The notes below the pieces were generated by a model that searched no databases, was not told where the DNA came from, and worked only from the letters and a program-made list of their open reading frames with translations. 5,890 bases of DNA from NCBI GenBank assembly GCA_934538895.1, contig CAKTCH010000105.1, positions 1 through 5,890 on the forward strand. Direction: 5' to 3'. Source of the stretch: an uncultured Alphaproteobacteria bacterium (lineage in GTDB: Bacteria; Pseudomonadota; Alphaproteobacteria; Micavibrionales; Micavibrionaceae). This document shows, in pieces, positions 1 to 5,477 of this stretch. The translations under genes were made by a program, and so were the position numbers. Each line of letters starts with the position of its first letter. The stretch's first letter is position 1.

Positions 1-1112
1 ATAACGGCAGCCTGATTTCGTCGGTTTATAACCTGCCGACACCCCGGAAATATCCCATGGTTATGGAAGAGGTCTACAGCCAGAAACGGGCGCAGAACAA
101 TAACGTTGTTGGCGGTGAGCGTTTCCGGCCGCAACTGGCCGACGGCACGCCGGTTTACCAGACCGGCACTGAACAGGAATTCGCCAATCTTTTTTATGCC
201 GCGCAGCAAATATGGACGCAGACGCAGTCGAACGAAAGTTCCAATTACTTTATCGATGCCATCAACATGGTGATGGGCGTGCGGGGCCTGATCGATATTC
301 AGGGCAATACCGATATTCATCCCCTGGCGCAATTGGTGGGCGTGGGGCGCAGCCTGATCGAGTCGGCTGTGAGCAATTTCGGCTACACGATCGGCGGCGC
401 CGTGGGTGGGATGGTGACAAAAGGGCCCATACAGAAGGTCGCGCGTAACGCCACGAGTTTCTTCAGCATGATCGCCTCGCTGACGTTCTCGATCGGTTTC
501 ATATTGTTTTACGTGCTGCCGTTCCTGCCCTTCCTTTATTTCTTCATCGCCCTGACGTCATGGGTCAAAACGATTTTTGAAGCGATGATCGGTTTACCGC
601 TCTGGGCGCTGGCGCATATCCGGATCGACGGCGCCGGCCTGCCTGGCCCCGCGGGCATGAACGGTTATTATCTGATTTTCGAAATCTTCGTGAGCCCGAT
701 CCTGATCGTCATCGCGATGCTGGCCGGGATTACGATTTTCGCGGCGCAAGTGAAGATATTGAATGAAATCTGGTATCTGGTCGTCGGCAACCTGACCGGC
801 CACGATCCTTACACGGTCAACAAGACCGTTGAAGAAAAAGTCGACTCCATACGCTTTCTGCGCGGCGCTCTGGATAAGTTCTTCTATACGGCCATATATG
901 CGGTGGTGGTTTATATGATGGGCCTGGCGTCCTTCAAGCTGGTGGACCGGATCCCTCACGATATTCTCCGCTGGATGGGTACGGGTGTGAAAAGCTTCGG
1001 CGAAGGCGGCGCGGGCATGGCTGATGAACTGGTATCGCGCAGCTACACGTCCAGCCGGTCTGCCGTCGGCGGTGCCGGTGAGATGGCGCAGCTATCCATG
1101 CTTAACAAGTAA
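1..1112 (+). CDS. dotA: DotA/TraY-family type IV secretion membrane protein, C-terminal part (5' end outside window)
   Basis: The reading frame is open to the left edge (first whole codon at 3), so the Met codon at 57 is probably internal; 369 residues are visible. Counting from that Met, the protein has a soluble stretch to about 130, hydrophobic segments at about 133-172, 204-229 and 276-296, and a Gly/Ser-rich tail of about 55 residues. The segment GLPLWALAHIRIDG (179-192), followed by a GlyLeuProGly/GlyTyrTyr stretch and the membrane segment with ValSerProIle, resembles the conserved core of DotA (Dot/Icm) and TraY (IncI conjugation). Those are large polytopic inner-membrane proteins needed for effector or DNA transfer; full-length members are commonly 700-1000 residues, so most of the N-terminus is missing here. 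It is the last gene before a terminator and converges on mlaC, so its partners should lie to the left. Whether it serves effector export or conjugation cannot be told. The family call is from motif recognition only. Confidence 0.78.
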   Translation, partial: NGSLISSVYNLPTPRKYPMVMEEVYSQKRAQNNNVVGGERFRPQLADGTPVYQTGTEQEFANLFYAAQQIWTQTQSNESSNYFIDAINMVMGVRGLIDIQGNTDIHPLAQLVGVGRSLIESAVSNFGYTIGGAVGGMVTKGPIQKVARNATSFFSMIASLTFSIGFILFYVLPFLPFLYFFIALTSWVKTIFEAMIGLPLWALAHIRIDGAGLPGPAGMNGYYLIFEIFVSPILIVIAMLAGITIFAAQVKILNEIWYLVVGNLTGHDPYTVNKTVEEKVDSIRFLRGALDKFFYTAIYAVVVYMMGLASFKLVDRIPHDILRWMGTGVKSFGEGGAGMADELVSRSYTSSRSAVGGAGEMAQLSMLNK

Positions 1113-1147
1113 AATAATGTCCGCTGCCTTTCGTGACGGCAGTATAT

Positions 1148-1178
1148 AAAAAAGCGCGGTATTCAGTCCGCGCTTTTT
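1148..1178. terminator. Bidirectional intrinsic terminator between dotA-like gene and mlaC
   Basis: The stem GCGCGG (1154-1159) pairs with CCGCGC (1168-1173) around an 8-nt loop. It is extended by AAAAA (1149-1153) against TTTTT (1174-1178), giving 11 perfect pairs. The A tract on the left and T tract on the right give a U-run on either strand. It sits 35 bp after the stop of the rightward gene and about 43 bp after the stop of the leftward mlaC, so it can end both convergent transcripts. Confidence 0.9.
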
Positions 1179-1220
1179 CTTTGTTTTCGTTTCCGGCCGT
1201 TCCGGTAATGGCGGCGGGGA

Positions 1221-1970
1221 TTAACGCGCGCCGCTGCCGCGCAAATGTGCCAGCAGGACGGATACATCGCCGCCACCGCGCTGGATCACCGCCGCGAAAT
1301 CGGAGCGCTGGGTCACCGACATGCTGACGCCCTCGACGATGACGTCGACGATCTTGTATTTGCCGTTCTTGTAACGCACACGCCAGTCGACCTGCACCTC
1401 GGGGCCGCTGCCCGGAATGATGTAGGAGGTCACGATCGTATCCTTGTCGCCGTCGGCCCGCGCGCCGCGCGTTTCGAATTTCTGGCCTTTATAGTCGCCG
1501 AAGCGCTTGGCGTATACTTCGACCACCATCTTGCGGAACAGGGTCAGATATTCCTGGCGCTGGGCTTCCGTCGAGGTTTTCCAGTAACGGCCCAGCACGA
1601 AGCGGCCAATGGTCTCAAGATCGAAACTGTCATTCAGCAAAGTGCGGAAGGACGAGATTTTCTGTTCGTGACTGAGGTTTGGGTCGGCGAGGAATTTCAG
1701 CCCGCGTGTCGCCATGTCGCCGATGAATTTTTCCGCGCCGCCGCCGCCAGCGGCGCTGACCTTGTGCAGGGCCGGGGCAGTTTCGCCGCGCATGACGGCC
1801 TGTTCGATGTGCCCCATGTTGTTGCTATGGGACATGGCAGGTGCTATCGCGCGAAACGACATGTCAAAAGCGTGCGCTTTTGACGCTCCTTGCGCAAAGG
1901 CTGCCGCCGTCAGGGCCAAAACCGTCAGGGACGCATGGCGGACCAGGTATGTGTAAGCGGCCTTTTTCAT
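1221..1970 (-). CDS. mlaC: MlaC / Ttg2D-family periplasmic phospholipid-binding protein
   Basis: This 249-residue protein has a signal peptide: Lys2-Lys3, a hydrophobic core at about 13-27, and likely cleavage after AlaHisAla34. The mature part carries the MlaC (Ttg2) fold signatures: FDLETIGRFVLGRYW at 116-130, a helix with the F..MV.EVYAKRF pattern at 145-157, VDWRVRYKNGKYKIVDV at 194-210, and EGVSMSVTQRSDF at 213-225. In known systems MlaC carries phospholipid through the periplasm between MlaA at the outer membrane and the MlaFEDB ABC complex in the inner membrane, keeping LPS in the outer leaflet. Its partner mlaA lies directly upstream on the same strand, but a strong terminator lies between them, so mlaC may have its own promoter. 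The ATG at 1970 is the only start giving a complete signal peptide; the SD is weak (AGG in AGGCAAAG). The 45-residue linker between the cleavage site and the conserved domain is low-complexity and probably disordered. The inner-membrane Mla components are not in this window. Confidence 0.93.
   Translation of the reverse strand: MKKAAYTYLVRHASLTVLALTAAAFAQGASKAHAFDMSFRAIAPAMSHSNNMGHIEQAVMRGETAPALHKVSAAGGGGAEKFIGDMATRGLKFLADPNLSHEQKISSFRTLLNDSFDLETIGRFVLGRYWKTSTEAQRQEYLTLFRKMVVEVYAKRFGDYKGQKFETRGARADGDKDTIVTSYIIPGSGPEVQVDWRVRYKNGKYKIVDVIVEGVSMSVTQRSDFAAVIQRGGGDVSVLLAHLRGSGAR
1863..1884. repeat. Perfect inverted repeat inside the mlaC signal-peptide region
   Basis: GTCAAAAGCG (1863-1872) is the exact reverse complement of CGCTTTTGAC (1875-1884). 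As RNA it would fold as a 9-bp stem with a 4-nt loop. It covers mlaC codons for Ser30 to about Asp36, exactly the predicted signal-peptidase cleavage site. No U-run follows on the mlaC strand, so it is not a normal terminator. The repeat is seen directly; any role is unknown. Confidence 0.6.
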
Positions 1971-1985
1971 TGTCTTTGCCTATCG

Positions 1986-2006
1986 CGGCCGCCTGTCGGC
2001 GTGCCG
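1986..2006. repeat. GC-rich hairpin in the mlaC leader
   Basis: CGGCCGCC (1986-1993) can pair with GGCG (1998-2001) and GCCG (2003-2006), with one bulged base at 2002 and a 4-nt loop (1994-1997), giving 8 mostly G-C pairs. On the minus strand it ends about 15 nt before the mlaC start, just upstream of the weak SD. It could influence translation initiation. It has no T tract and is not a terminator. Confidence 0.45.
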
Positions 2007-2023
2007 TCACCTATGTCTATGTA

Positions 2024-2053
2024 ATTACACAATATACCAGCGATATGTCCTAA
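2024..2053 (-). promoter_or_regulatory. Weak candidate promoter for mlaC
   Basis: On the minus strand a TGTAAT box (2024-2029, 5 of 6 matches to the -10 consensus) lies 18 bp after TTAGGA (2048-2053, only 3 of 6 matches to the -35 consensus). An alternative -10, TATATT at 2031-2036, has no good -35. A separate promoter is expected because a terminator precedes mlaC, but the motif match is poor and this is the best guess in the AT-richer part of the gap. Confidence 0.25.
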
Positions 2054-2111
2054 ACGCGGCTGGAATGTGGTTATTTGGCATATCGACACGTAAAAATCAA
2101 GATTCAGACGC

Positions 2112-2140
2112 AAAAGAGGCCTGTTGTCACAGGCCTCTTT
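2112..2140 (-). terminator. Intrinsic terminator downstream of mlaA/vacJ
   Basis: AAAGAGGCCTGT (2113-2124) pairs perfectly with ACAGGCCTCTTT (2129-2140) around a 4-nt loop, a 12-bp stem. Read on the minus strand, the stem closes into a short T run (complement of the A's at 2112-2115). It begins about 16 nt after the mlaA stop codon. The stem is symmetric, so it may also stop plus-strand transcription, but no plus-strand gene ends here. Confidence 0.85.
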
Positions 2141-2155
2141 CCGGAATCCTCAATA

Positions 2156-2920
2156 CTATTCCAGGTCGTAATCGGGGATCGCCGGGCTGGAGGCCAGTTC
2201 CGGGTCCTGATCCATGACGAGGGCTGCGCGCCGCTGGATATAGGTGCTGCGCAGGGCGGCATAATAATCGAACGAGTTTTTCTGGAGGTCGTCCAGCAGG
2301 TCGAGGAGTTCTTCGCGCGTGCTGATCGCCGTCAGGCCCAGGCGGGCATAATGCCATTCTTCCTGATGGGTGTTATAGAGATACAGGCGCAGAGGATCGG
2401 CGTAAGAATCCACCATCAGGCCGGTCGCGTCGCGCATGGACGAGGGGCCTAAAATCGGCAGGATCATATAGGGGCCGTGGCCGACACCCCAGACGGCCAG
2501 AGTCTGGCCGAAATCTTCCTGCTCGTACGGTAGGCCGACCATGGCCGCCACGTCGACAAGGCCGAGGACGCCGACGGTGGAATTGATAACGAAACGACCG
2601 ACATCACTGCCCGCGCCGTTTAAATCGCCCTGCAGGGTCTGGTTCACAACCTGCATCGGGCTTTTCAGGTTACGCAGGAAATTACGTACGCCTGTACGCA
2701 CCGGCTGCGGCGCGACGAAACGGTAACCCATGGCGACCGGCTCAAGGAAAATCGTGTCCACCGCGTCGTTAAAGGCAAAAACCGCGCGGTTGAAACCTTC
2801 CGCCGGGTCGTATACTTCGCCCGCATCGGCCTCCGTGCGTACCGTCGAACAGGCGGCGAGCGACAGCGCCATTACGGCGGTCAGGCAAAGTCTTGTCAAT
2901 CTGGTTGCTTGTGCATTCAT
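2156..2920 (-). CDS. mlaA: MlaA / VacJ-family outer-membrane lipoprotein
   Basis: This is a 254-residue lipoprotein. A signal peptide with Arg7 and Arg10 ends in the lipobox LSLAAC, with Cys24 as the lipidated residue. Ser rather than Asp follows it, consistent with outer-membrane sorting. Family signatures run through the protein: DPAEGFNRAVFAFNDAVD (38-55), RNFLRNLKSP (79-88), RFVINSTVG (109-117), FGQTLAVWGVGHGPY (137-151) with LPILGPSSMRD after it, and a C-terminal YAALRSTYIQRR (220-231). MlaA is a ring-shaped protein that, with porins in characterised species, extracts phospholipids from the outer leaflet and passes them to periplasmic MlaC, encoded next downstream here. Three starts are possible: GTG at 2971, ATG at 2929 and ATG at 2920. 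The only SD-like sequence, GGGGA (2931-2935), is 10 nt from 2920 but only 1 nt from 2929, so 2920 is preferred. The C-terminal tail of about 20 residues is acidic and Pro-rich. Confidence 0.93.
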   Translation of the reverse strand: MNAQATRLTRLCLTAVMALSLAACSTVRTEADAGEVYDPAEGFNRAVFAFNDAVDTIFLEPVAMGYRFVAPQPVRTGVRNFLRNLKSPMQVVNQTLQGDLNGAGSDVGRFVINSTVGVLGLVDVAAMVGLPYEQEDFGQTLAVWGVGHGPYMILPILGPSSMRDATGLMVDSYADPLRLYLYNTHQEEWHYARLGLTAISTREELLDLLDDLQKNSFDYYAALRSTYIQRRAALVMDQDPELASSPAIPDYDLE

Positions 2921-2936
2921 AATATTCATGTCCCCG

Positions 2937-2958
2937 AAAAAAATACCCCTTCTGGGGT
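2937..2958 (-). terminator. Terminator-like hairpin in the mlaA leader (possible attenuator or end of lptG transcript)
   Basis: On the minus strand ACCCC, loop AGAA, GGGGT (2945-2958) forms a 5-bp stem followed by A and seven T's (2937-2943). This is a short but classic intrinsic-terminator layout. It lies immediately before the GGGGA SD of mlaA. It may end read-through from lptG, or act as a leader attenuator: the CCCC arm could pair instead with the GGGG of the SD, making the two structures mutually exclusive. The short stem keeps confidence moderate. Confidence 0.45.
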
Positions 2959-3004
2959 GGTTCCATCCCACGCCCGATAACCATGAGTAAATCAGTTTTG
3001 AATT

Positions 3005-3014
3005 ACCAGCTGGT
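3005..3014. promoter_or_regulatory. 10-bp palindrome upstream of mlaA
   Basis: ACCAGCTGGT is a perfect palindrome in the non-coding gap upstream of mlaA and downstream of lptG. It sits beside a second, larger dyad. A palindrome here could be an operator for a dimeric regulator of mlaA; no known regulator site was recognised. Confidence 0.3.
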
Positions 3015-3016
3015 TA

Positions 3017-3040
3017 AAATTTTCGTGGGGTCGAAAATTT
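3017..3040. repeat. AT-rich inverted repeat between lptG and mlaA
   Basis: AAATTTTCG (3017-3025) is the exact reverse complement of CGAAAATTT (3032-3040), with the 6-nt spacer TGGGGT. It could be an operator or a weak RNA hairpin. Two further imperfectly placed dyads follow: ATCTGA/TCAGAT (3049-3054 and 3068-3073) and GCGGGC/GCCCGC (3079-3084 and 3103-3108). The rest of the 214-bp gap has no recognisable gene, and no convincing -35/-10 pair was found. Confidence 0.4.
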
Positions 3041-3134
3041 CAGCAACGATCTGAGAATCAATAATAATCAGATTGCCTGCGGGCCATATTGCAGTGCCCT
3101 TTGCCCGCGGTCAACGGGGTGTTTAAGAATCTTT

Positions 3135-4235
3135 TTACCCGTCCTCAAGATTAAGCATAACCGCCAGCCCCAGCAGGAAGCTGACCACCGCGGGCGCCCA
3201 GGCCGCCAGCAGGGCCGGGATCTGGTGGGTGGCGCCCATGGCCTGGAGGAAGCTCGAAAGGAAAAATACCATAAAACCGATGCCGACCCCGAGGGCCGCC
3301 AGCGCGAATGCGCCGCGGAAGCGCGGCGGGCGCAGGGACACGGACGCGGCCAGCAGGATCATGGCGGCGTACAGCAGCGGCTGGGCGAGCAGGCTCTGGA
3401 AATGGACTTTGATCGGGACGGAATCAAAGCCGGTGGTTTCCAGCGTGCGGATGAAAGCCGGTAATTTCCAGAATGATAAGGCTTGCGGCTCCGCGAAGCT
3501 TTCCTCGATTTTTTTCGTGGTCAGGGTGGTGGCCAGCGCCACCAGCGGAATTTTCTCGCTGCCCGGCTGGCCGACGGTGTTGCTGATGACGTCGCGGAAT
3601 ACCCACTGACCGTCGCCCAGCTGGGCGCTGGACGCGTCGATGCGGCGGGCGAAGTCACCTTTCTGGTCGAAGAACAGGGCCATGACGTCCTGAAGTTCCC
3701 ATTCCGGCAGCCTGACCTTGCCGGCGTGCAGGATCACATGGCCGTTGCCGGCGGCTTCCTGCCGCAACCAAAGCCCTTCCTGCAGCAGTGATATTTGCGG
3801 GGTTTCCGCGCTTAAATGGACGGCCTCCAGCTGGTCGAAACGCCCGAGCAGCATCGATCCCAGCGGGTTAATCAGGGTGGTCATGACGATGCCCGCGCCC
3901 ACGGCCACCGCCAGAACGGGCGTCAGGAACTGCCAGACCGACAGGCCCGCCGTGCGCACGATAATCAACTCGTAACGGCGGGTCATCTGCCAGAAGGTGA
4001 AAATGGCGCTGAAAAGGATCGCGAAAGGAAACATGATCTGCCCGACTTCGGGCAGTTTTAAAAGCCCCATCTCGATCACGAGGCTGAAGGGCACGTCGTC
4101 GCGTTTCGCTGCGCGGCGCAGCAATTCGACCGTATCGAACAGATAGACGACGCCCAGCAGGATCAGAAGCCCGAGCGCGAGGTTGCGGGCGTAATGCGTG
4201 GCCATGTAACGGTTCAGCGTGGGGGAGAATCTCAT
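3135..4235 (-). CDS. lptG: LPS export ABC transporter permease LptG
   Basis: At 366 residues this is the usual size for LptG. Six membrane segments fall in the family's 3+3 arrangement: about 17-34, 62-81, 100-125, 284-300, 309-333 and 340-362. Between the two triplets lies a periplasmic beta-rich (jellyroll) domain at about 140-275. The cytoplasmic stretch YELIIVRTAGLSVWQ (88-102) corresponds to the coupling-helix region that contacts the LptB ATPase. GLWLRQ (154-159) and SFWKLPAFIRTLETTGFD (254-271) are typical of the LptG periplasmic domain. With LptF and two LptB subunits it extracts LPS from the inner membrane and hands it to the LptC-LptA bridge. Its ATG overlaps the lptF stop by 4 bp (ATGA), indicating translational coupling. 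LptF and LptG are paralogues; the order lptF then lptG and the N-terminal sequence support LptG here. The first strong terminator-like structure downstream is about 180 bp away, just before mlaA. Confidence 0.95.
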   Translation of the reverse strand: MRFSPTLNRYMATHYARNLALGLLILLGVVYLFDTVELLRRAAKRDDVPFSLVIEMGLLKLPEVGQIMFPFAILFSAIFTFWQMTRRYELIIVRTAGLSVWQFLTPVLAVAVGAGIVMTTLINPLGSMLLGRFDQLEAVHLSAETPQISLLQEGLWLRQEAAGNGHVILHAGKVRLPEWELQDVMALFFDQKGDFARRIDASSAQLGDGQWVFRDVISNTVGQPGSEKIPLVALATTLTTKKIEESFAEPQALSFWKLPAFIRTLETTGFDSVPIKVHFQSLLAQPLLYAAMILLAASVSLRPPRFRGAFALAALGVGIGFMVFFLSSFLQAMGATHQIPALLAAWAPAVVSFLLGLAVMLNLEDG

Positions 4236-5383
4236 GCCGCTTTCTCCCGCCGCCTGTCAGCGCGCCAGAATTTCAACTGATGCCAGCCCGCCTGACCGCA
4301 GGCGAGCCAGCGCATCCCGATGAAAAGCGGTCCCAGCACCAGAATATACATCAAAAGCAAACCGCCGATATGATGCGCCCGCGCGAGGCTGAAGGCGCTC
4401 AGGTAAAGGCCCTGAATGACGATGCACAGGCCGACCGCCAGCACGATGCGCCGCGTCAGGCCGCGCCGTTCCAGCGCCCCCAGCAACAAGGCACACAGGG
4501 CGATCACGGCGAAGCAGGGGGCCAGCAGGGGGCTGATGAGCCGGCGGTGGACCTCCAGCTGAAATTCATCCCGGCTTTCGCTGGCGCGTTTATCGTCAGA
4601 CGCCGGATGCAGCAATTCCCACAGGGTGCGCTCATCTGGTTCACGCCAGCGCTGGCGCACGGGTCCGGCTTCGGGCATGTCGATCATGTAACGTTCGAAA
4701 TTCAGGCGGTTGAGGCTGCCGTTCTTTTTATTAAGGGACTGGCGGATGCCGTCATATACCATCACCTGCTGGCCGGTCTGGCTGGCCACCAGATTGCCGC
4801 GCCGGGCCAGGATGGTGACGGGACCTTGTCCGGGGTCGCGGGTATCGTGGATCATCAGACCGAGCAGTTCTCCGTCGCCGCTGCGGGCGCGCACAAAGAC
4901 GGTCAGGCCCGGTATCACTGCATTGAATACACCTTCGCGGAACAGCAGCACCGAATATTGCGCCTTGATGACCTGCCTTAATTGCTGCATCCCGGTCAGG
5001 GATTTCGGCGCGACATAGGTGGTCATCACCAGCAGGACGGCGGTGGTAACCGCTGCCAGTATCAAGGCGGGCCGCGCCTGTTGCAGCGGGGAAAGACCCA
5101 CGCTTTTCATGACGACCATCTCGCTGTCGGCGGTCATGCGGTTATAGACGAAGATGACACCCGCCATCAGCGCGATCGGCAGGATGATTTCGAAAAAGCG
5201 CGGCAGGGCCATCATGGTCAGCATCCAGAATGCGCCGCTCGAAGCGCCGGAATTGATGACCAGTTCGAGGAAGCGCAAGGACTGGGTCAGGAAGATGACA
5301 GCCGCCAGCGTCACGGCGATAAATCCCGTGGCGAGAATCAGGTTCCTGAATATATAGCGTTCGACGATCATCAGCGTTCTCAA
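4232..5383 (-). CDS. lptF: LPS export ABC transporter permease LptF
   Basis: At 383 residues this is slightly longer than typical LptF (about 360-370) because of a basic C-terminal tail (368-383). Membrane segments lie at about 14-36, 52-80, 103-126, 286-305, 310-334 and 338-358, with a periplasmic domain of about 150 residues between the two triplets. The N-terminus VERYIFRNLILATG (7-20) and the coupling-helix motif DSEMVVMKSVGLS (86-98) match LptF; EVHRRLISPLLAP (277-289) opens the second membrane half. It pairs with LptG and LptB2 to power LPS extraction from the inner membrane. The called start is TTG at 5383, chosen because AGAGGG (5389-5394) lies 5 nt upstream. An ATG at 5371 would shorten the protein by 4 residues but is about 17 nt from that SD. 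It is the first gene of the lptFG operon and diverges from pepA, an arrangement common in Proteobacteria. Confidence 0.95.
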   Translation of the reverse strand: MRTLMIVERYIFRNLILATGFIAVTLAAVIFLTQSLRFLELVINSGASSGAFWMLTMMALPRFFEIILPIALMAGVIFVYNRMTADSEMVVMKSVGLSPLQQARPALILAAVTTAVLLVMTTYVAPKSLTGMQQLRQVIKAQYSVLLFREGVFNAVIPGLTVFVRARSGDGELLGLMIHDTRDPGQGPVTILARRGNLVASQTGQQVMVYDGIRQSLNKKNGSLNRLNFERYMIDMPEAGPVRQRWREPDERTLWELLHPASDDKRASESRDEFQLEVHRRLISPLLAPCFAVIALCALLLGALERRGLTRRIVLAVGLCIVIQGLYLSAFSLARAHHIGGLLLMYILVLGPLFIGMRWLACGQAGWHQLKFWRADRRREKAA

Positions 5384-5388
5384 GTATG

Positions 5389-5394
5389 CCCTCT
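5389..5394 (-). promoter_or_regulatory. Ribosome-binding site deciding the lptF TTG start
   Basis: AGAGGG on the minus strand is followed by a 5-nt spacer and a TTG codon in frame with lptF. The nearest ATG (5371) has only a GAG about 7 nt upstream. The stronger SD favours TTG as the initiation codon. Confidence 0.5.
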
Positions 5395-5412
5395 GGTTTT
5401 CAGGGGCGGCTC

Positions 5413-5436
5413 ATCGTATATTGTCAGATGTACGAT
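5413..5436. promoter_or_regulatory. Operator-like dyad between divergent lptF and pepA
   Basis: ATCGTATA (5413-5420) and TGTACGAT (5429-5436) are inverted half-sites matching at 7 of 8 positions, with outer ATCGTA/TACGAT perfect and an 8-bp spacer. The dyad lies in the 94-bp gap (5384-5477) from which both genes must be transcribed, so a bound dimeric regulator could affect both. No clear -35/-10 pair was found for either gene; TTGTCA (5421-5426) resembles a -35 but lacks a good -10. The dyad is seen; regulation is inferred. Confidence 0.35.
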
Positions 5437-5464
5437 TACCAGATTCTCCCCTATTTTTTTCTGC

Positions 5465-5469
5465 AAGGA
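5465..5469 (+). promoter_or_regulatory. Ribosome-binding site of pepA
   Basis: AAGGA lies 8 nt before the ATG at 5478 and fixes the start of this gene, which is truncated by the window edge. A seven-T run (5454-5460) lies just upstream of it. Confidence 0.7.
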
Positions 5470-5477
5470 TTCTTCCC

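Noticed and set aside
1245..1883. 212-residue open frame on the plus strand antisense to mlaC
   Set aside because: It lies wholly inside the confidently identified mlaC, shows no recognisable domain, and is explained by GC-rich codon use leaving antisense frames open.
2921..2971. Extended mlaA start at GTG 2971
   Set aside because: It would put 17 extra residues, including a charged stretch, before the signal peptide and has no SD; its coding span would also cover the terminator-like hairpin.
2769..2984. 71-codon frame beginning in the mlaA leader and overlapping mlaA out of frame
   Set aside because: It was considered as an upstream regulatory ORF crossing the leader hairpin, but it has no SD and reads as a shadow of the mlaA signal-peptide region.
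4280..4981. 233-residue open frame on the plus strand antisense to lptF
   Set aside because: Composition is rich in Gln, His, Ala and Gly, typical of an antisense shadow of a membrane protein gene; no SD or family motif was seen.
5402..5460. Terminator formed by AGGGG (5402-5406) and CCCCT (5448-5452) followed by seven T's
   Set aside because: The loop would be about 41 nt and the stem only 5 bp, and no plus-strand gene ends upstream, so an intrinsic terminator is unlikely.
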